64,000 bases of DNA from Isochrysis galbana (lineage: Eukaryota > Haptophyta > Isochrysidales > Isochrysidaceae): NCBI GenBank assembly GCA_018136815.1, contig CM030940.1, positions 1,984,601 through 2,048,600 of the forward strand. Reading direction: 5' to 3'. The notes beneath the pieces were generated by a model. It saw nothing but the letters and a program-made list of their open reading frames with translations. It was not told the origin of the DNA and did not search any database. Position 1 is the first letter of the stretch. Every line of letters begins with the position of its first letter. Both the position numbers and the translations under genes were made by a program. This document shows positions 45,491-55,944 of the stretch, piece by piece.

Positions 45491-46126
45491 ATGACACATA
45501 GAGACCTTGCCTTGTCGCTCCTTTACCATGGCTCTCCCACACCTGAGACGGGAGACCCAGGTATACACGAGTTCGAAGAGCACTGGCGAAGGATTCTCGC
45601 CCCTGAACCCGGTGTCCAAAAGTACGCGACCCGTGACAATGGCGGCGTGGGCTTTGTCGCGTCCGTTGCACAGCGCGATGACGGTAGGCACTTGGTCGAT
45701 GTACACGGCGAAGCCTCGCATCACGCGTTCGTGTGCGAGGACATGTTTGTTGGCATCAGCTACCTCTGCCCATTGACTGTATTGTCAGGAGGGTACGACA
45801 GAGTGAACGAGCTCAATGAAGCAGGGAACTCTTTGCTCTTCTACATCGGCGACCTCAAGTACGTCTTCGTGGGCATCGAAGTGTTCGAATTTGAGGCCGT
45901 CGACGAGATCGTCGCATTCGTATCGCCTGTAGGAGCGAACGACTTTCCGTATCCCTACGCCATCGATAAGACCGGTAGGCATTACCTCATGCTCGAAAAG
46001 AAGCAGGGGTACATTGACCCGTACCACAGCTTTTACGACATCGAAAAGAAGTTCAAGCTGACACACGAGGAGTGCGGTATACATTCGATGCGCTCATTGA
46101 AGACGATCCTTTCAAGACAAGTGTGA
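45491..46126 (+). CDS. Cargo protein of a giant-virus-associated type, function unknown
   Basis: 211 residues, single exon, start MTHRDLALSLLYHG. The centre has GNSLLFYIGDLKYVFVGIEVFEFEA then IVAFVSPVGANDFPYPYAID and YLMLEKK. From memory, the phrase around PVG.ND.PYPYAID with the preceding YVFVG..V..F is characteristic of a protein family common in giant viruses of algae and protists; I cannot check this here. Base composition is more balanced than in the host genes. It shares the element with the two genes upstream. No catalytic motif is recognised. Confidence 0.75.
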   Translation: MTHRDLALSLLYHGSPTPETGDPGIHEFEEHWRRILAPEPGVQKYATRDNGGVGFVASVAQRDDGRHLVDVHGEASHHAFVCEDMFVGISYLCPLTVLSGGYDRVNELNEAGNSLLFYIGDLKYVFVGIEVFEFEAVDEIVAFVSPVGANDFPYPYAIDKTGRHYLMLEKKQGYIDPYHSFYDIEKKFKLTHEECGIHSMRSLKTILSRQV

Positions 46127-46346
46127 GGAGAGGTCCACGTCATGCGTGACGAGGAGGCCGCTGGAATTTTCATCGAGGGCGGGGGCACGCACTAGTAACC
46201 ATGCATCCCCTTGCTCACAGGAGCGCCCTCATGGTGAGCTAGGCCCGGTGTCCTAGGACCGAGCTTTTTTGTATTTGATGCTGCTCGGCCAGAGTCCCCA
46301 CGGGAGGGGAAGAAACCCTGAGGGAAAGGAGACCAAATGAAGGCAA

Positions 46347-46750
46347 GCCGCCTTTCGCGCTTCCACTTCCACTTGCGCCGACATTCGACATTCCGAGTGC
46401 TGAAACTCGAACTCAAGACCAAGACATCAGAGATGAGATCGAAATCTACCTCTCTCTACCAGTTGCCAGTTGAGACTGACATGGACATTGATGTGCTCGC
46501 ATGGTGGCGAGCTCGCGATCGTCAACGACCGTCGGGACCTGCTGGCGCGCCGGAAGTCTTGCCAAACTTGGCTAAGATGGCCAGGCAATACCTCGGACGT
46601 CCAGCCTCGTCTGCGGGCGTCAAGCGCGCCTTCTCGAAAGCTGGGCTGCTCCACGACGATATGAAGGCAGGTCAATCAGATGACAGCCTCGAGCACGCTT
46701 TGCTTGCGGGGAAGAATTGTGAATTGTGCGTGAATGCTGTGATTATGTGA
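46347..46750 (+). pseudogene. hAT transposase C-terminal part with a 7-bp duplication
   Basis: The upstream frame reads RDEIEIYLSLPV and then meets a stop. The other frame continues with ETDMDIDVLAWWR, NLAKMARQYLGRPASSAGVKRAFSKAGLL and SLEHALLAGKN, the hATC dimerisation domain (LAWW..., P.La...L.iPASSA..ER.FS...). The break is explained exactly by the 7-bp tandem duplication ccagttgccagttg at 46459-46472. It is the downstream part of the hAT gene split by the element at 43093-46346. Confidence 0.85.
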
Positions 46751-47421
46751 GTTGGTGAGTTGTTGTTTGCTGTCCGTTCGCGCGTTCTCGCGCGCAGCGC
46801 GCTATGAAATTTTGCGGCGTTGCGCAGTGCGTAGCCTGGCGTTGCGGCTTGGAAGGTGGAAGGGCCTATAAATACCTTATTAGTATTATAGTAGGTTTCG
46901 CGCTTGCAGCTTGCAGCTATCTAGATAGATACAGGTAGCAGGTAGTGGCTCAGGGCTATCTAGATAGATACAGATAGTGCCTTTTGAGGGGTAGATAGCC
47001 TAATATCTACATAGTTGTCTAACATGTTCACAGCCTTATTTAGCAGAGGCCCGGGAAGCGCTAGAGGGGCCTCTGCGCCTCCCCCAACAACAAAATTAGT
47101 TTTATAATCTCTTTTCAAAAGCTGAACGAGGCGCGACAGGGGCGCAGTGGCGACTACTATTCTATCTTTCTACTCTCTCTCGGAGATGAGGAGGAGGAGG
47201 AAAGAAGCTGCCCTTGCCGAGTACACCCTCCATTACATGTATATGTTGCGGGATTTTAGACGAAAGAAAGAGAGAAAGAGAAGGGAGAAGGGAGAAGAGG
47301 GGGGTGAGCAGGACATGAGAAGAGGAGAATAAAGAGGGAAGAAGAGAGAAAGGCAGAAAGAGAGAGGGCGGAGGGGGGGGGGAGGGAGAAGAGTGAGAGA
47401 GAGAGAGAGAGAGGGCCGACG
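46751..47421 (+). promoter_or_regulatory. Repeat-bearing spacer and GA-rich 5' region of the GlcG-like gene
   Basis: 46916-46985 holds two copies of ctatctagatagatacag. From 47180 to 47413 the plus strand is purine-rich, ending with (GA)n eight bases before the ATG at 47422. Confidence 0.5.
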
Positions 47422-48348
47422 ATGGGTCTCTTCGGTCTCAACTTTGCTCTTGTGGCAGTCTGCGGGCTTCAGCCACGCGTGGGGCGAATGGCAGTTGGTG
47501 GGGCGCGTGCTGGACCCGCACTTGCCAGCGTAGAGACCGCCGCCAAGGCCGCCTGGCTCGCCCGCCTCAGCCAGCCCCCTTCGTGGCTGAAGAGGAGCGG
47601 CGGCGGTCTCACTCCGCCGCCTCCCCCGCCTTCTCCCTCGGATTCCCCCAGCTTTTCGAGGTCATTCGACGGATCTGAGGCGGCGGCTTATTCCCCCGCG
47701 CCCTCCACCGCCTCCCCCTTGCCCTTTGGGGCCGCCCAGGCGGCAAAGGAGCAGGCAGCAAAGGAAGCGTGGCTCGCAAGGCTTGAGGAGCCGTCGTGGC
47801 CGAGGCAGGGGAGGGCGGCAAGGACGGCGCTGCCCTCGCTGCCGCCGCCTCCCGAGGGTTGGCTGCTTCCTGGTTCGCCCGTTCTTTCGCTGGCGGCGGC
47901 CGACGCCATGAGCAGCGCCGCACTCGCCGAGGCCGGCTCAAGGGGCTTTAATCCTGTGAGCGTCTGTGTGATGGACGCCGCAGGGCGCATCCTCGTGACG
48001 AAGACCATGCTTGGCTGTGGGAGGCTCACTCCCGAGCTCGCCATCGCCAAAGCATCTGCGTGTGTTGGCCTGCTCTGCTCGAGCCGCGAGCTGCGCGACA
48101 GGTACGTGAACGAAGAGGGAACCGGACCCAAAATGCCACAACTGCTAGCGTGCGGCACGATTGCCGCAATGAACAATCAAGCGATCGCCCCCTTTCCTGG
48201 AGGTGTACTGTGCCGTGATGACTCTGGCAACGTCGTGGGCGCTATTGGTGTCTCGGGAGCCGCGTCCGACGAAGACGAACATTGCGCCATACTAGCGGCA
48301 AAAGCTCTTGGACTTGAGACAGAGCCTACGTCGAGCAGGCTAGCCTAA
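47422..48348 (+). CDS. GlcG/HbpS-domain protein (heme-binding/degrading family) with a targeting leader
   Basis: 308 residues in one exon. The N-terminus MGLFGLNFALVAVCGLQP is hydrophobic like a signal peptide, followed by an Ala/Ser/Pro/Arg-rich stretch with two AAKEAWLARL-type repeats, which suggests secretion or plastid routing. Residues about 155-300 are the GlcG/HbpS fold: LSLAAADAMSSAALAEA, NPVSVCVMDAAGRILVTK, a lysine-bearing IAKASACVGL helix, then AIAPFPGGVLCRDDSGNVVGAIGVSGA and DEDEHCAILAAKAL. Bacterial members bind heme or accompany glycolate genes, but the substrate here cannot be told. The GGV/GAIGVSGA core is complete. The stop is at 48346-48348. Confidence 0.88.
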   Translation: MGLFGLNFALVAVCGLQPRVGRMAVGGARAGPALASVETAAKAAWLARLSQPPSWLKRSGGGLTPPPPPPSPSDSPSFSRSFDGSEAAAYSPAPSTASPLPFGAAQAAKEQAAKEAWLARLEEPSWPRQGRAARTALPSLPPPPEGWLLPGSPVLSLAAADAMSSAALAEAGSRGFNPVSVCVMDAAGRILVTKTMLGCGRLTPELAIAKASACVGLLCSSRELRDRYVNEEGTGPKMPQLLACGTIAAMNNQAIAPFPGGVLCRDDSGNVVGAIGVSGAASDEDEHCAILAAKALGLETEPTSSRLA

Positions 48349-48629
48349 GAGCCTAACTCGAGCTGCGCAAGTTTAGTGCAGGCAAGGCTCGCGGCATCGG
48401 GGGCTGTCACCGCTTGTGCCGCTGTAGGTAATGCGGCAAATCAGGCGCCCGACAGAAAAGTGACAATTAATTGCTGGAGAAGGCCACAAGGCAAGAAGTG
48501 ACATCGATTTCGTTGCATTGATCGCCAAGTTTCCATCTTTGGTTTCTTCCAGGCACACGGGACGCTCGACCGAGCGCGCCGGAGGCTCGCACGAGGCAGC
48601 GCAGCTGCGGTGGTAGACCGGGAGGGGGG

Positions 48630-48671
<42 letters not shown>

Positions 48672-50197
48672 CTTCCCATTCCGGGGTGTGCCTAGGTGCT
48701 TCTGAGTGTGAGTCGCCAGGGCCCTTGTCACGCCCCGATCAGATAAGAGATACAAGTAAGATTTTTTGAAGCGCAGAGCCTCTAGCTCTAGCGCTCGCCG
48801 GGCTTCGTCTAAATGCTACATGCTGTGAATGCGCGCGAGTGTTAGGGCGGTCAAACAGTGGGCCGACTACACGGTAAAGGGTACCGCGATTTCAAAAAAC
48901 CTTTTCCTTCATAGCACACCTTGAGAATGGCCACATGGTTGCTTAAGTAACCTAGTCCCATATCATGTGGAGAGGTCTCATGCAAAGAGTTCACTTGAGA
49001 TGTGGTCATTTTCATGTTTCCCCCTATTTGCGCATCACGAGATCGCATTACCAGAAACGCGGTTCCGGGAAGGTCAATGTGCCCGAATCGAGTAAAAAAA
49101 TAGATTCAGTCTTTAACTCTCTGCATGGATCACCACAGGATGCCTATCAACTAGACTCTTCCAGGGGGCCAAGCCTCATTCTCTGACGCTGCTTCGAAGG
49201 AAAAGGTTTCTTGCTGCCCTCTCCAGTTGCGATCTTCCGGTACCTAAAAATAATGATATTTTCCTAATGATAATGAAATAGAGCGATGGCGAGCGGCCGC
49301 ACGATAGAGGAAGGGGGGGAAAGCTCGTCGGAGAGAGCGCTGCCGGCCGAGGATGATGGCGAGGATGCGGATGTACCGGCCCGCGCCCTTCATCCCGGCC
49401 GGCGACGCGTCGATCCGCAGCCCGAGTCGGTGTTCCGGACGGCGGAACGCCCGTCGCAGCAATGGAAAGCGTTCGCGCGTTCGCGACGGTGCAGCAGACC
49501 TCGGATCCGTCAAGAGAAGAGGTAGGGGTATAGGCGTTGTCGGCGTGAGCACGGAAGGATGTGAGCACTAGTAGCTTAGCGGACACCTTCAAGATTTTTC
49601 TTCTTGGGGCCCAATAACAAAAGAGGAGCGCAGGACTCCTCGGCGCGCGCCACGGCGTTCCACATGGCGTGTGGCCGGGGCAAACAGGATATAAAATAAA
49701 ACTTTCACATGGTCCTTTTTCGACGGAAGGCGACATCACCGCCACGCGTAGCTAGCAAGGACGCCGCAAGTGCCACTGTGGTGGGCGCATTCGTGCTAGC
49801 AAGTGTAGCTATTGAAAGCAACGTTGATCACCAACACGCCGTGGCACGCCACACGTAATGCCGCAGTGCAGTCATGGTAGTGGGATTCCACACCACCGGC
49901 CAGCCTAACAATCGACGAAGGGCGAGGACCAACGACGAACGCGAGTGGTCCTCATTGATGCGATGTGCGTGCGCACATCACACAGAGTCCACCGGCAGGT
50001 ACATGATGTTCACACACACGTAAGATGCTAGGATCACATGCGCTGGGCGACGCAAATACTGACCAGCCGCGATTAACTTGAGGCGTCGTCCGTGCGTGGC
50101 CTGATCGAACGGGAGCCACAACAGTGAGGAGGTGAGCACACGCAGAAGATTGTTGAGCTCGCCCTGCGCGAGCATCCGCAATCCGCTGCACGCCGGG
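48349..50197. other. Intergenic DNA with a long G-run
   Basis: An almost pure G-run of about 45 bp lies at 48626-48671. Near 49582 caccttcaagatttt is a variant of a motif found three more times in the window. Short plus and minus frames around 49250-49745 are not recognised. No gene called. Confidence 0.5.
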
Positions 50198-53100
50198 CTA
50201 AATCTGAGCGAGGCCGACGGCGCAGGCGCCAGGTGTGTCATGGCAGTCGACGAGCCTAGGTAGCTCGTCCACGGCGCCATCTATCATTGCGTTTACCCAT
50301 GCGGCGAGGCTGCCAGCAATGGCGCTCTCGGCCCACCAGTACCGGTTGTATGGGAGGATGCAATGCTCATCTCCGTTGCCGATCCATTGGAGATAGTTGG
50401 GGAGCTTGGCGAGCGCCGCCGTGGTGGGTGCGGTCGTGTTGGCATAGACGCCACGCATCTCCGCTGCCCACGCGAGCTTCTCCGAGAGCGGCGGCTCGCC
50501 GCGTGGCGCGTCGCCGTCAGTCATGGCCAGGCGGAAGAAGGCTTGATTCTCGTCATAGGCGGAGGTGTACTGGGAGAAGGTGGCGTTCGGGTTGGCCGCC
50601 GCTGCGTATGCGTAGAAGTGAGCGAGGCTCACGGCAAGCATGTCGGTGTTAGTGCGGTTTCCCTGCTTTTCCGTGGGGAAGATGTCCCACGGCATCACGT
50701 CGGCCGTATTCCAGTTGGAGTAGGCGTCCCTCATGAACTCCTCGGTGACGATGCCCATGCCCGAATCGCCAAACTGGACTACGCGTGTGCCGCGCGGCCT
50801 ATAGATGGGGGCGAGCCGCGCCGCCCACAGCAGAGAGCCGTAGGCGCCGGCAGAACACCCGGTCACGAAGAGCACCTGCGGTGAGGGCAGGTTGGCGAGC
50901 ACCCATTCGACGGCCGACTGCGCGTTGACGGCGCCTCGGTGACGTACCACGGTGTCTTCAAGGTAGGCGACCGTCGCGTTGCCCCAGTGCAGGTCGCCGG
51001 TGCAGTAAGGGACATATACGTGTGTGTAGCTGTAGACCTCCGACGCGCGGTCGGCGATGCCTGCGTCCCTATAGGCGTCGGTGGTGCCAACGGGCGGCGG
51101 CGGCCCCGCATTGACGGTAGCGGCGGCGCTAGCAGCGGCGGCCGACTCGCGGAAGTAGGGAGCGAGGTCCTCGATGCTTTCGCGGAAGGTGGCGCGCCGC
51201 AAGCCGCAGGTCTCGACCGACCAGCAGGCGCCCCCACCCATAAACTCGAGAATGACGTGCTCGGCTGTGCCGCGCTTGACGAAGAAAGAGAAGGGCGTCC
51301 CGCGTGAGCACACCGTGCTGCCGCCCGGCCGGAGCTCGGTCCACTCGCCGTCGGCTAGCTCCGAGAGCGTCGGCATATGCACCGGCTCGACCGCCATGGT
51401 AGCCTCGGCAGTGGGCAGCGGCGTGTTGCCGACGAGCACACCAATGAGCACTACGGCCATAAGCAGCGCGAGAGCGAGCAGCACGCACGCGCCGAGTCCG
51501 CACCGCGCGGCACGCCGCTCGGCGGCGCTCGCCTCGGAGCGCGCTTGCTTGGTCGCCACCGCGAGGTGCTCGCCGATGGCGCCGTAGTCGTCAGGCCACT
51601 TGAGCGCCTCAGGCGCGAGGTCCATCGGGCTCCACGGCGTGGACGCCGTGTCGTCAACAGCCACCCGGCCCATCGCCACAGACAGCGCCACGCCGGGGGA
51701 CTCCTCGGCAGCGTGGTCCGGCGCGTGGCGTCGGCAGAACGCGCGCATGTCGCCGTGCCGGTCGCCGGCCGGGCCACACGTTGCCAGGAGCGCGGGGAAG
51801 ACGACCATCGCGTAGAAGAAGGAGGAGCCGACGGCGCTGAGCATGAAGACCCCGAACTTGGCGAGGAAGACGATCGTGGAGGGGAGGAGAAAGGCACACG
51901 CGCATGCAGTCGTGGTGGCGCCTGCGACGATGGAGACGCCGAGCGTCGAGACGGCGCGCAGCGTGCGCCCATCCCGGTCGGTCCCGTCGAGCCCTCGCCG
52001 GTCCATGTAGGCGACGGCGAGGTGGACAGTGTAGTCGACCGAGAAGCCAACCAAGATCGTGATGAGCACAGCCTCGAAGGAGCCGAGCGACCAGCCGTAG
52101 GCTGAGGCAAGCCCGATGACGGCAACGGCGATGGCGCCGATGTTGAGCGTGGCAAGCAGGGCGACGACCCAGTTGGCGGTGAAGACAAGCAGCACGATGA
52201 AGGCCAGCGCGGTTGAGGCGCCCACCGAGGACCACGCCGTCTGGCGCGCCTGCTCGATGGCGCCCACGATGAGGAAGGAGTGCGAAACGATGACTGCCTC
52301 GCCGGCCGACGCGGGCGGTGGCTGCTGCGCATGGAAGTCGGACGCGAACCCATACCACCGGCGCTTCAGCTCGAGGCGCTCGCTGTACACGGCCGATGGC
52401 GAGAGGCTGGTACGCGCTCGGACATGGGCGAAGCGCAGCTTGAGCTCGTCGCCCTCGGCGACGAAGCCAAGCTGGCTGCGCACATCTTCGGCGACGGCGC
52501 GCCCGATAAACTCGCGCGCCACGCCATTGAAGCGCTCGCTGGGCACGGGGAAGGGCTCCGAGCGCGAGAGGCGCCAGTCGCGCAACTTCTCCATGAGGCA
52601 GTCGAGCTGCGCGACCGAGAGCTCGGGCGCAGCGGCACGCACGGCGGCGCAGAGCGCGAGCACATGCCGCTGCGCCTCGGCCGCACCTAGGTCGAAAGCC
52701 TCGCGGAAGACGGGCACGCCGAGGTCGTTGTCATCCGTCGGGTCGGTGCCCGTGCGGTCGATGGTCTCGATTCCCAGCACGAGCCGCACGTCGATGCCTT
52801 CGCCGGCGGTCGAGTTTCGAAAGGCGAACACCTCGAGCTGCCATCGCCGGCCGAGGGGGTGGTCGCTGTACCAGTACGGGTTCGCCTCCGTCTCGTCCGG
52901 ATCGCCCAGGAGGCTCGCGAGCACGACGAAGGCGGCAGTTGCCGCGCCGGCCAGCGTGAGCACTAGGCGCCGGTGGGCGAGCACCTGCGCGCACCCGCGG
53001 ACGGCGACGCGGCGCAGGAACCGGTGCAAACCCGTCCCTTCCTGCGCCACGGCCGGCGCGCCCACCTGCCGCGAGACACGGCAGCACCAGCCGGCCGGCC

Positions 53101-54525
53101 GCAGGTGCCGATCCCAGAGTATGAGCCCGTAAAAGTAAAAGGTGATGCAGAGAAGGAAGTTGATGACGATGAGCAGGGCGGCGAAGAGCGCGAAGTAGCG
53201 CACGGTCGGGATCTTGATGACCATCGTGATGATGAAGGCGGCCGCCGTGGTGACGGATGTCGTGAGCATCGTGCCGAAGGAGGTGCGGAAGGCGTGCCTC
53301 AGCCGCTCGTCGGCGGGTAGCGAGGGGTCCGCCCCCATCAATGCGCCGGTGAGGATGAGAACGTCGTCAGCGCCTGCGCACGCGGGCGATGCACCAGGAC
53401 GTGGTGGCGCGCATGGCGCGGGAGGTGCGGCGCGCACGGCGGGGACGCTCTCGCGCGCGGCACACCGATGCCGAGGAGCACGAAGATGGCGGTGACCTGC
53501 AGGACGCCAAACAGCTTGATCTGGAATAGCACGATGTACACAAACATGGCGACCGGGAAGGAAAGCACGATCTGCATCAAGCCAAGGATCGCGAGCACCG
53601 CCGAGGACGAGTAGGCCCACAGCACGAGGAAGACGGCCGCCGCAGAGCCGGCGGTGAGCAACAGGTCGTTGGCGATGATCTGGGTGTATTCGGCCTGGTA
53701 GAGCGCCTGCTCGGCGAAGAGGAGGCCGACGGCGTCGTCGGCGCCCGAGGCGGCACGCGCATCGTCCCACTCGCGCGTGGTGCGCCGGAGGACCGCCTCG
53801 GCTGGCGCAAGGAACATCTCCATGCGCCACGCGTCCTGCTTGCCCGAGCGGTCCTCGGCGTTGAGGAAGCCCTCGAGCGGCGTGCCCAGCCGCACAAAGC
53901 TGCGCAGCGCGTACGACTCGTACCGCGAGTGCGGCGGCGCCCCGTCGGGCCGCTGCTGCTCGAAGAACCAGCCGGCGTTTACTTCGCCGAGTGCGTCTCC
54001 TCCGTCGAGCTCCTCGTACATCCTGTCGATGGCGGCGTGGAGCGAGGGCGTGTCGGTGGCGTGGCGCAGGTACGGCAGCGCCGAGAGCACCGTCGCGCAC
54101 TCCGCGCGCCCCGCCTCGCGATAGCAGACGCTGCTCCAACCGGGGAGAGAGAGAAGCTCCTCTTCGAGGGCGGCCATCTTCTGCACATTCTGTACCGTGA
54201 GAACGTTGAGCTTCCTGGCCTTGTCTTGTGCTGCTGAGCGTCCAGCAAGGTAGTAGAGCTTGAGCTGAGTCGCAACCCTTGTCTGACGCGGAGCACGAGC
54301 TTGTGAAGCGAGAGAGGGAGAGAGAGAAGAGAGAGAGAGGTGGGAAGCTCGAGAGAAGGCATGGGCGGCCTCCGCCTCTGAGGAGTCTCTCACGAGCTGT
54401 CCTCCGTCGGGATTGGAGAGGGAGAAGCGAGAGAGGGCAAAAGAGGAGGCTGGCACGCTCACGCTCACACACACCGCTAGGCAGACCCTTGGCCAGTGGA
54501 GAGATGTGCGGAGGAAAGCTTCCAT
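50198..54525 (-). CDS. RND (Patched/Dispatched-type) permease fused to a Notum/pectin-acetylesterase-type hydrolase
   Basis: Three minus-strand exons, 54525-54394, 54264-53466 and 53373-50198, join in exact phase to 1368 residues (donors GTGAGA and GTGTGC). The N-terminus has a membrane helix (VCLAVCVSVSVPASSFAL) and a large loop. A sterol-sensing-like block follows (VFLVLWAY..., FGVLQVTAIFVLLGIGADDVLI, TAAAFIITMVI), then a second loop and a second RND half (ILVGFSVDYTVHL, STLGVSIVAGATTT). An extra helix (ACVLLALALLMAVVLIGVLVG) comes after the permease and leads to an alpha/beta-hydrolase: oxyanion VILEFMGGGACW, nucleophile GCSAGAYGS, acid GDSGMG and histidine NGDEHCILP, a complete Ser/Asp/His set. 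The last helix should place the hydrolase outside or in the lumen. RND proteins export lipids or lipidated proteins; Notum-family enzymes remove acyl or acetyl groups. Linked action is inferred. Confidence 0.93.
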
Positions 54526-54700
54526 CTCTCTCTCTCTCTCTCCCCCCCCCCCTCTCCCTCTCCCTCTCCCTCTCCCTCCCTCCCTCCTCAATCGCCCACT
54601 GTCAGACGGGGCGGGAGGGGGGGAGAGAGAGAGAGAAGAGAGAGAGAAGAGGAGAGAGAGAAGAGAGAGAGAAGAGAGAGAGAAGAGAGAGAGAAGAGAC
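54526..54700 (-). promoter_or_regulatory. GA/CT tract upstream of the RND-hydrolase gene, ending at the gap
   Basis: On the gene strand this is CT-rich then G-rich directly before the ATG at 54525. It runs into the 100-N gap. Confidence 0.5.
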
Positions 54701-54800
54701 NNNNNNNNNNNNNNNNNNNNNNNNNNNNNNNNNNNNNNNNNNNNNNNNNNNNNNNNNNNNNNNNNNNNNNNNNNNNNNNNNNNNNNNNNNNNNNNNNNNN
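54701..54800. other. Assembly gap (100 N)
   Basis: Exactly 100 N, a standard scaffold-gap length of unknown true size. Long frames that cross it are not real, and the two sides need not be adjacent in the genome. Confidence 0.99.
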
Positions 54801-55944
54801 GGCTTTGGTCCTGGCGGCGGGATTCCGATTTAGAGGTCGGGTACGCCGACCGTGGAACCCTAGAAGCCGGAGAGCTGTGGCCCTTTGGGTCTAGAGCAGG
54901 AGGCTCGCCCATGGGTGGTTCCCTCTGAACCGGCCTAGCAGAATCCGCAGCCGCCTCGGTCCGATCCATCGACGGACTTGAAGCGGGCTCTTGGCGGGCT
55001 TGGAGTAGCTGAGTCAGGGCTTTGAACCCTGCTTCAACTTGATCCCGGAGAAGCCCCTCCCTCGCCTCTGCCGCGGCAAGGGATGAGTGTAGGCGCTCCA
55101 CAGCCCCTTTTAGGGTGTTGGTCTCCGCCTGAAGCCTTGCCATTTCCGCATCCTGACGCGCCGCGGCCGTCTCGATCGGGGTGATCTCTTGATCAAGGAC
55201 CCCTTTTGATGACGGCGGGGCATAGTCCCGGTAGGCGGGGCTTCGGAAGCTGATCACCTCAGCTTCACCCACCTCAGACTCATCATCTCGAAGGTGAGGA
55301 GGCGGGTCAAATTGAATCAGAGGGAGGGGACCCTCCTCCACCTCATGGGCCAACTCAGCGACGCTGAAGTTGGCTTCATGCGGGAGAGGGTCATGCTCCA
55401 CCATGGCCCGCTGTGATTGCACCCGGTGGGTGCCGAGGGCAGCGGACCAAGACTCGCCATCCGCCACGAGCTGATCGGAGCCAGTCGTGGAGATAGCAGC
55501 CGGAGTGATGGGTGCCACTGGTGCAGCCTCAGAGGCCGTGGGATCACTCGGACATCCAACGGGAACAGAAGCTGCAGCGGGCAGAGAAGGTTCCCTGAGA
55601 GGTTCCTCCTCTGCGGCCGAGGACGCGAGCTTAGATTTCGTGCTTGTCGAGTCGAGCGCTACCGGAGGGCTCTGAGCCACTCCGTCGCGAGCGGCACCGG
55701 CGGCTAGCGCGGCGCTTTGTCCCTCCTCCCCACCGGGAGTCGGGTGAATGAAATTCTGGACTGGGTCGGGCAACCCCATTCGGGTGTATGGACAGGGAAC
55801 GAACGGCGAACGAAGGACTGTGGGGCGGCGAGGCGCTCCTAGCGGCCCTAGTGTGTTGGGTTTTAAGAGATTGTTAGACCTACAAAGAACTCTTCCCTCA
55901 GGGAGGGAGCCTAGGCTGCTTGAGTGCAGCGACGCAGCGAACAA
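54801..55944 (-). mobile_element. Gag-like ORF of a retrotransposon, cut by the gap
   Basis: The minus-strand frame runs from Met at 55944 (or MGLPDPVQNF near 55779) into the gap. It is Pro/Ala/Ser-rich and acidic, with a coiled coil near 55000-55190 (AARQDAEMARLQAETNTLKGAVERL...), followed by QLLQARQE and a Ser/Pro tail. This layout resembles gag-like proteins of LTR-type elements. No protease, RT or integrase is visible because the gap follows. An ordinary disordered host protein cannot be excluded. Confidence 0.45.

Larger units (their letters stand above)
43093..46346. mobile_element. 3.25-kb TIR element with virus-like cargo inserted in a hAT transposase
   Basis: The left end ttgccttcatttggt (43093-43107) is the perfect reverse complement of the right end (46332-46346). 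Partial pairing continues outward for about 7 bases and inward to a second block: tcccctcctgtgggg at 43150-43164 against ccccacgggagggga at 46296-46310. The element separates two parts of one hAT transposase gene. It carries three intronless genes packed with gaps of about 60 bp. I found no clear target duplication and no transposase or integrase inside, so it is probably non-autonomous. The boundaries could shift by a few bases. Confidence 0.8.

Noticed and set aside
54279-54928. Plus-strand ORFs crossing the N gap
   Set aside because: They read through 100 N as X residues and consist of GA-repeat Arg/Glu; not proteins.
53338-55944. Single 868-codon minus ORF joining the RND gene to the gag-like region
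   Set aside because: It bridges the assembly gap. The RND gene has its own phase-exact first exon at 54525-54394, so the two parts are different genes.
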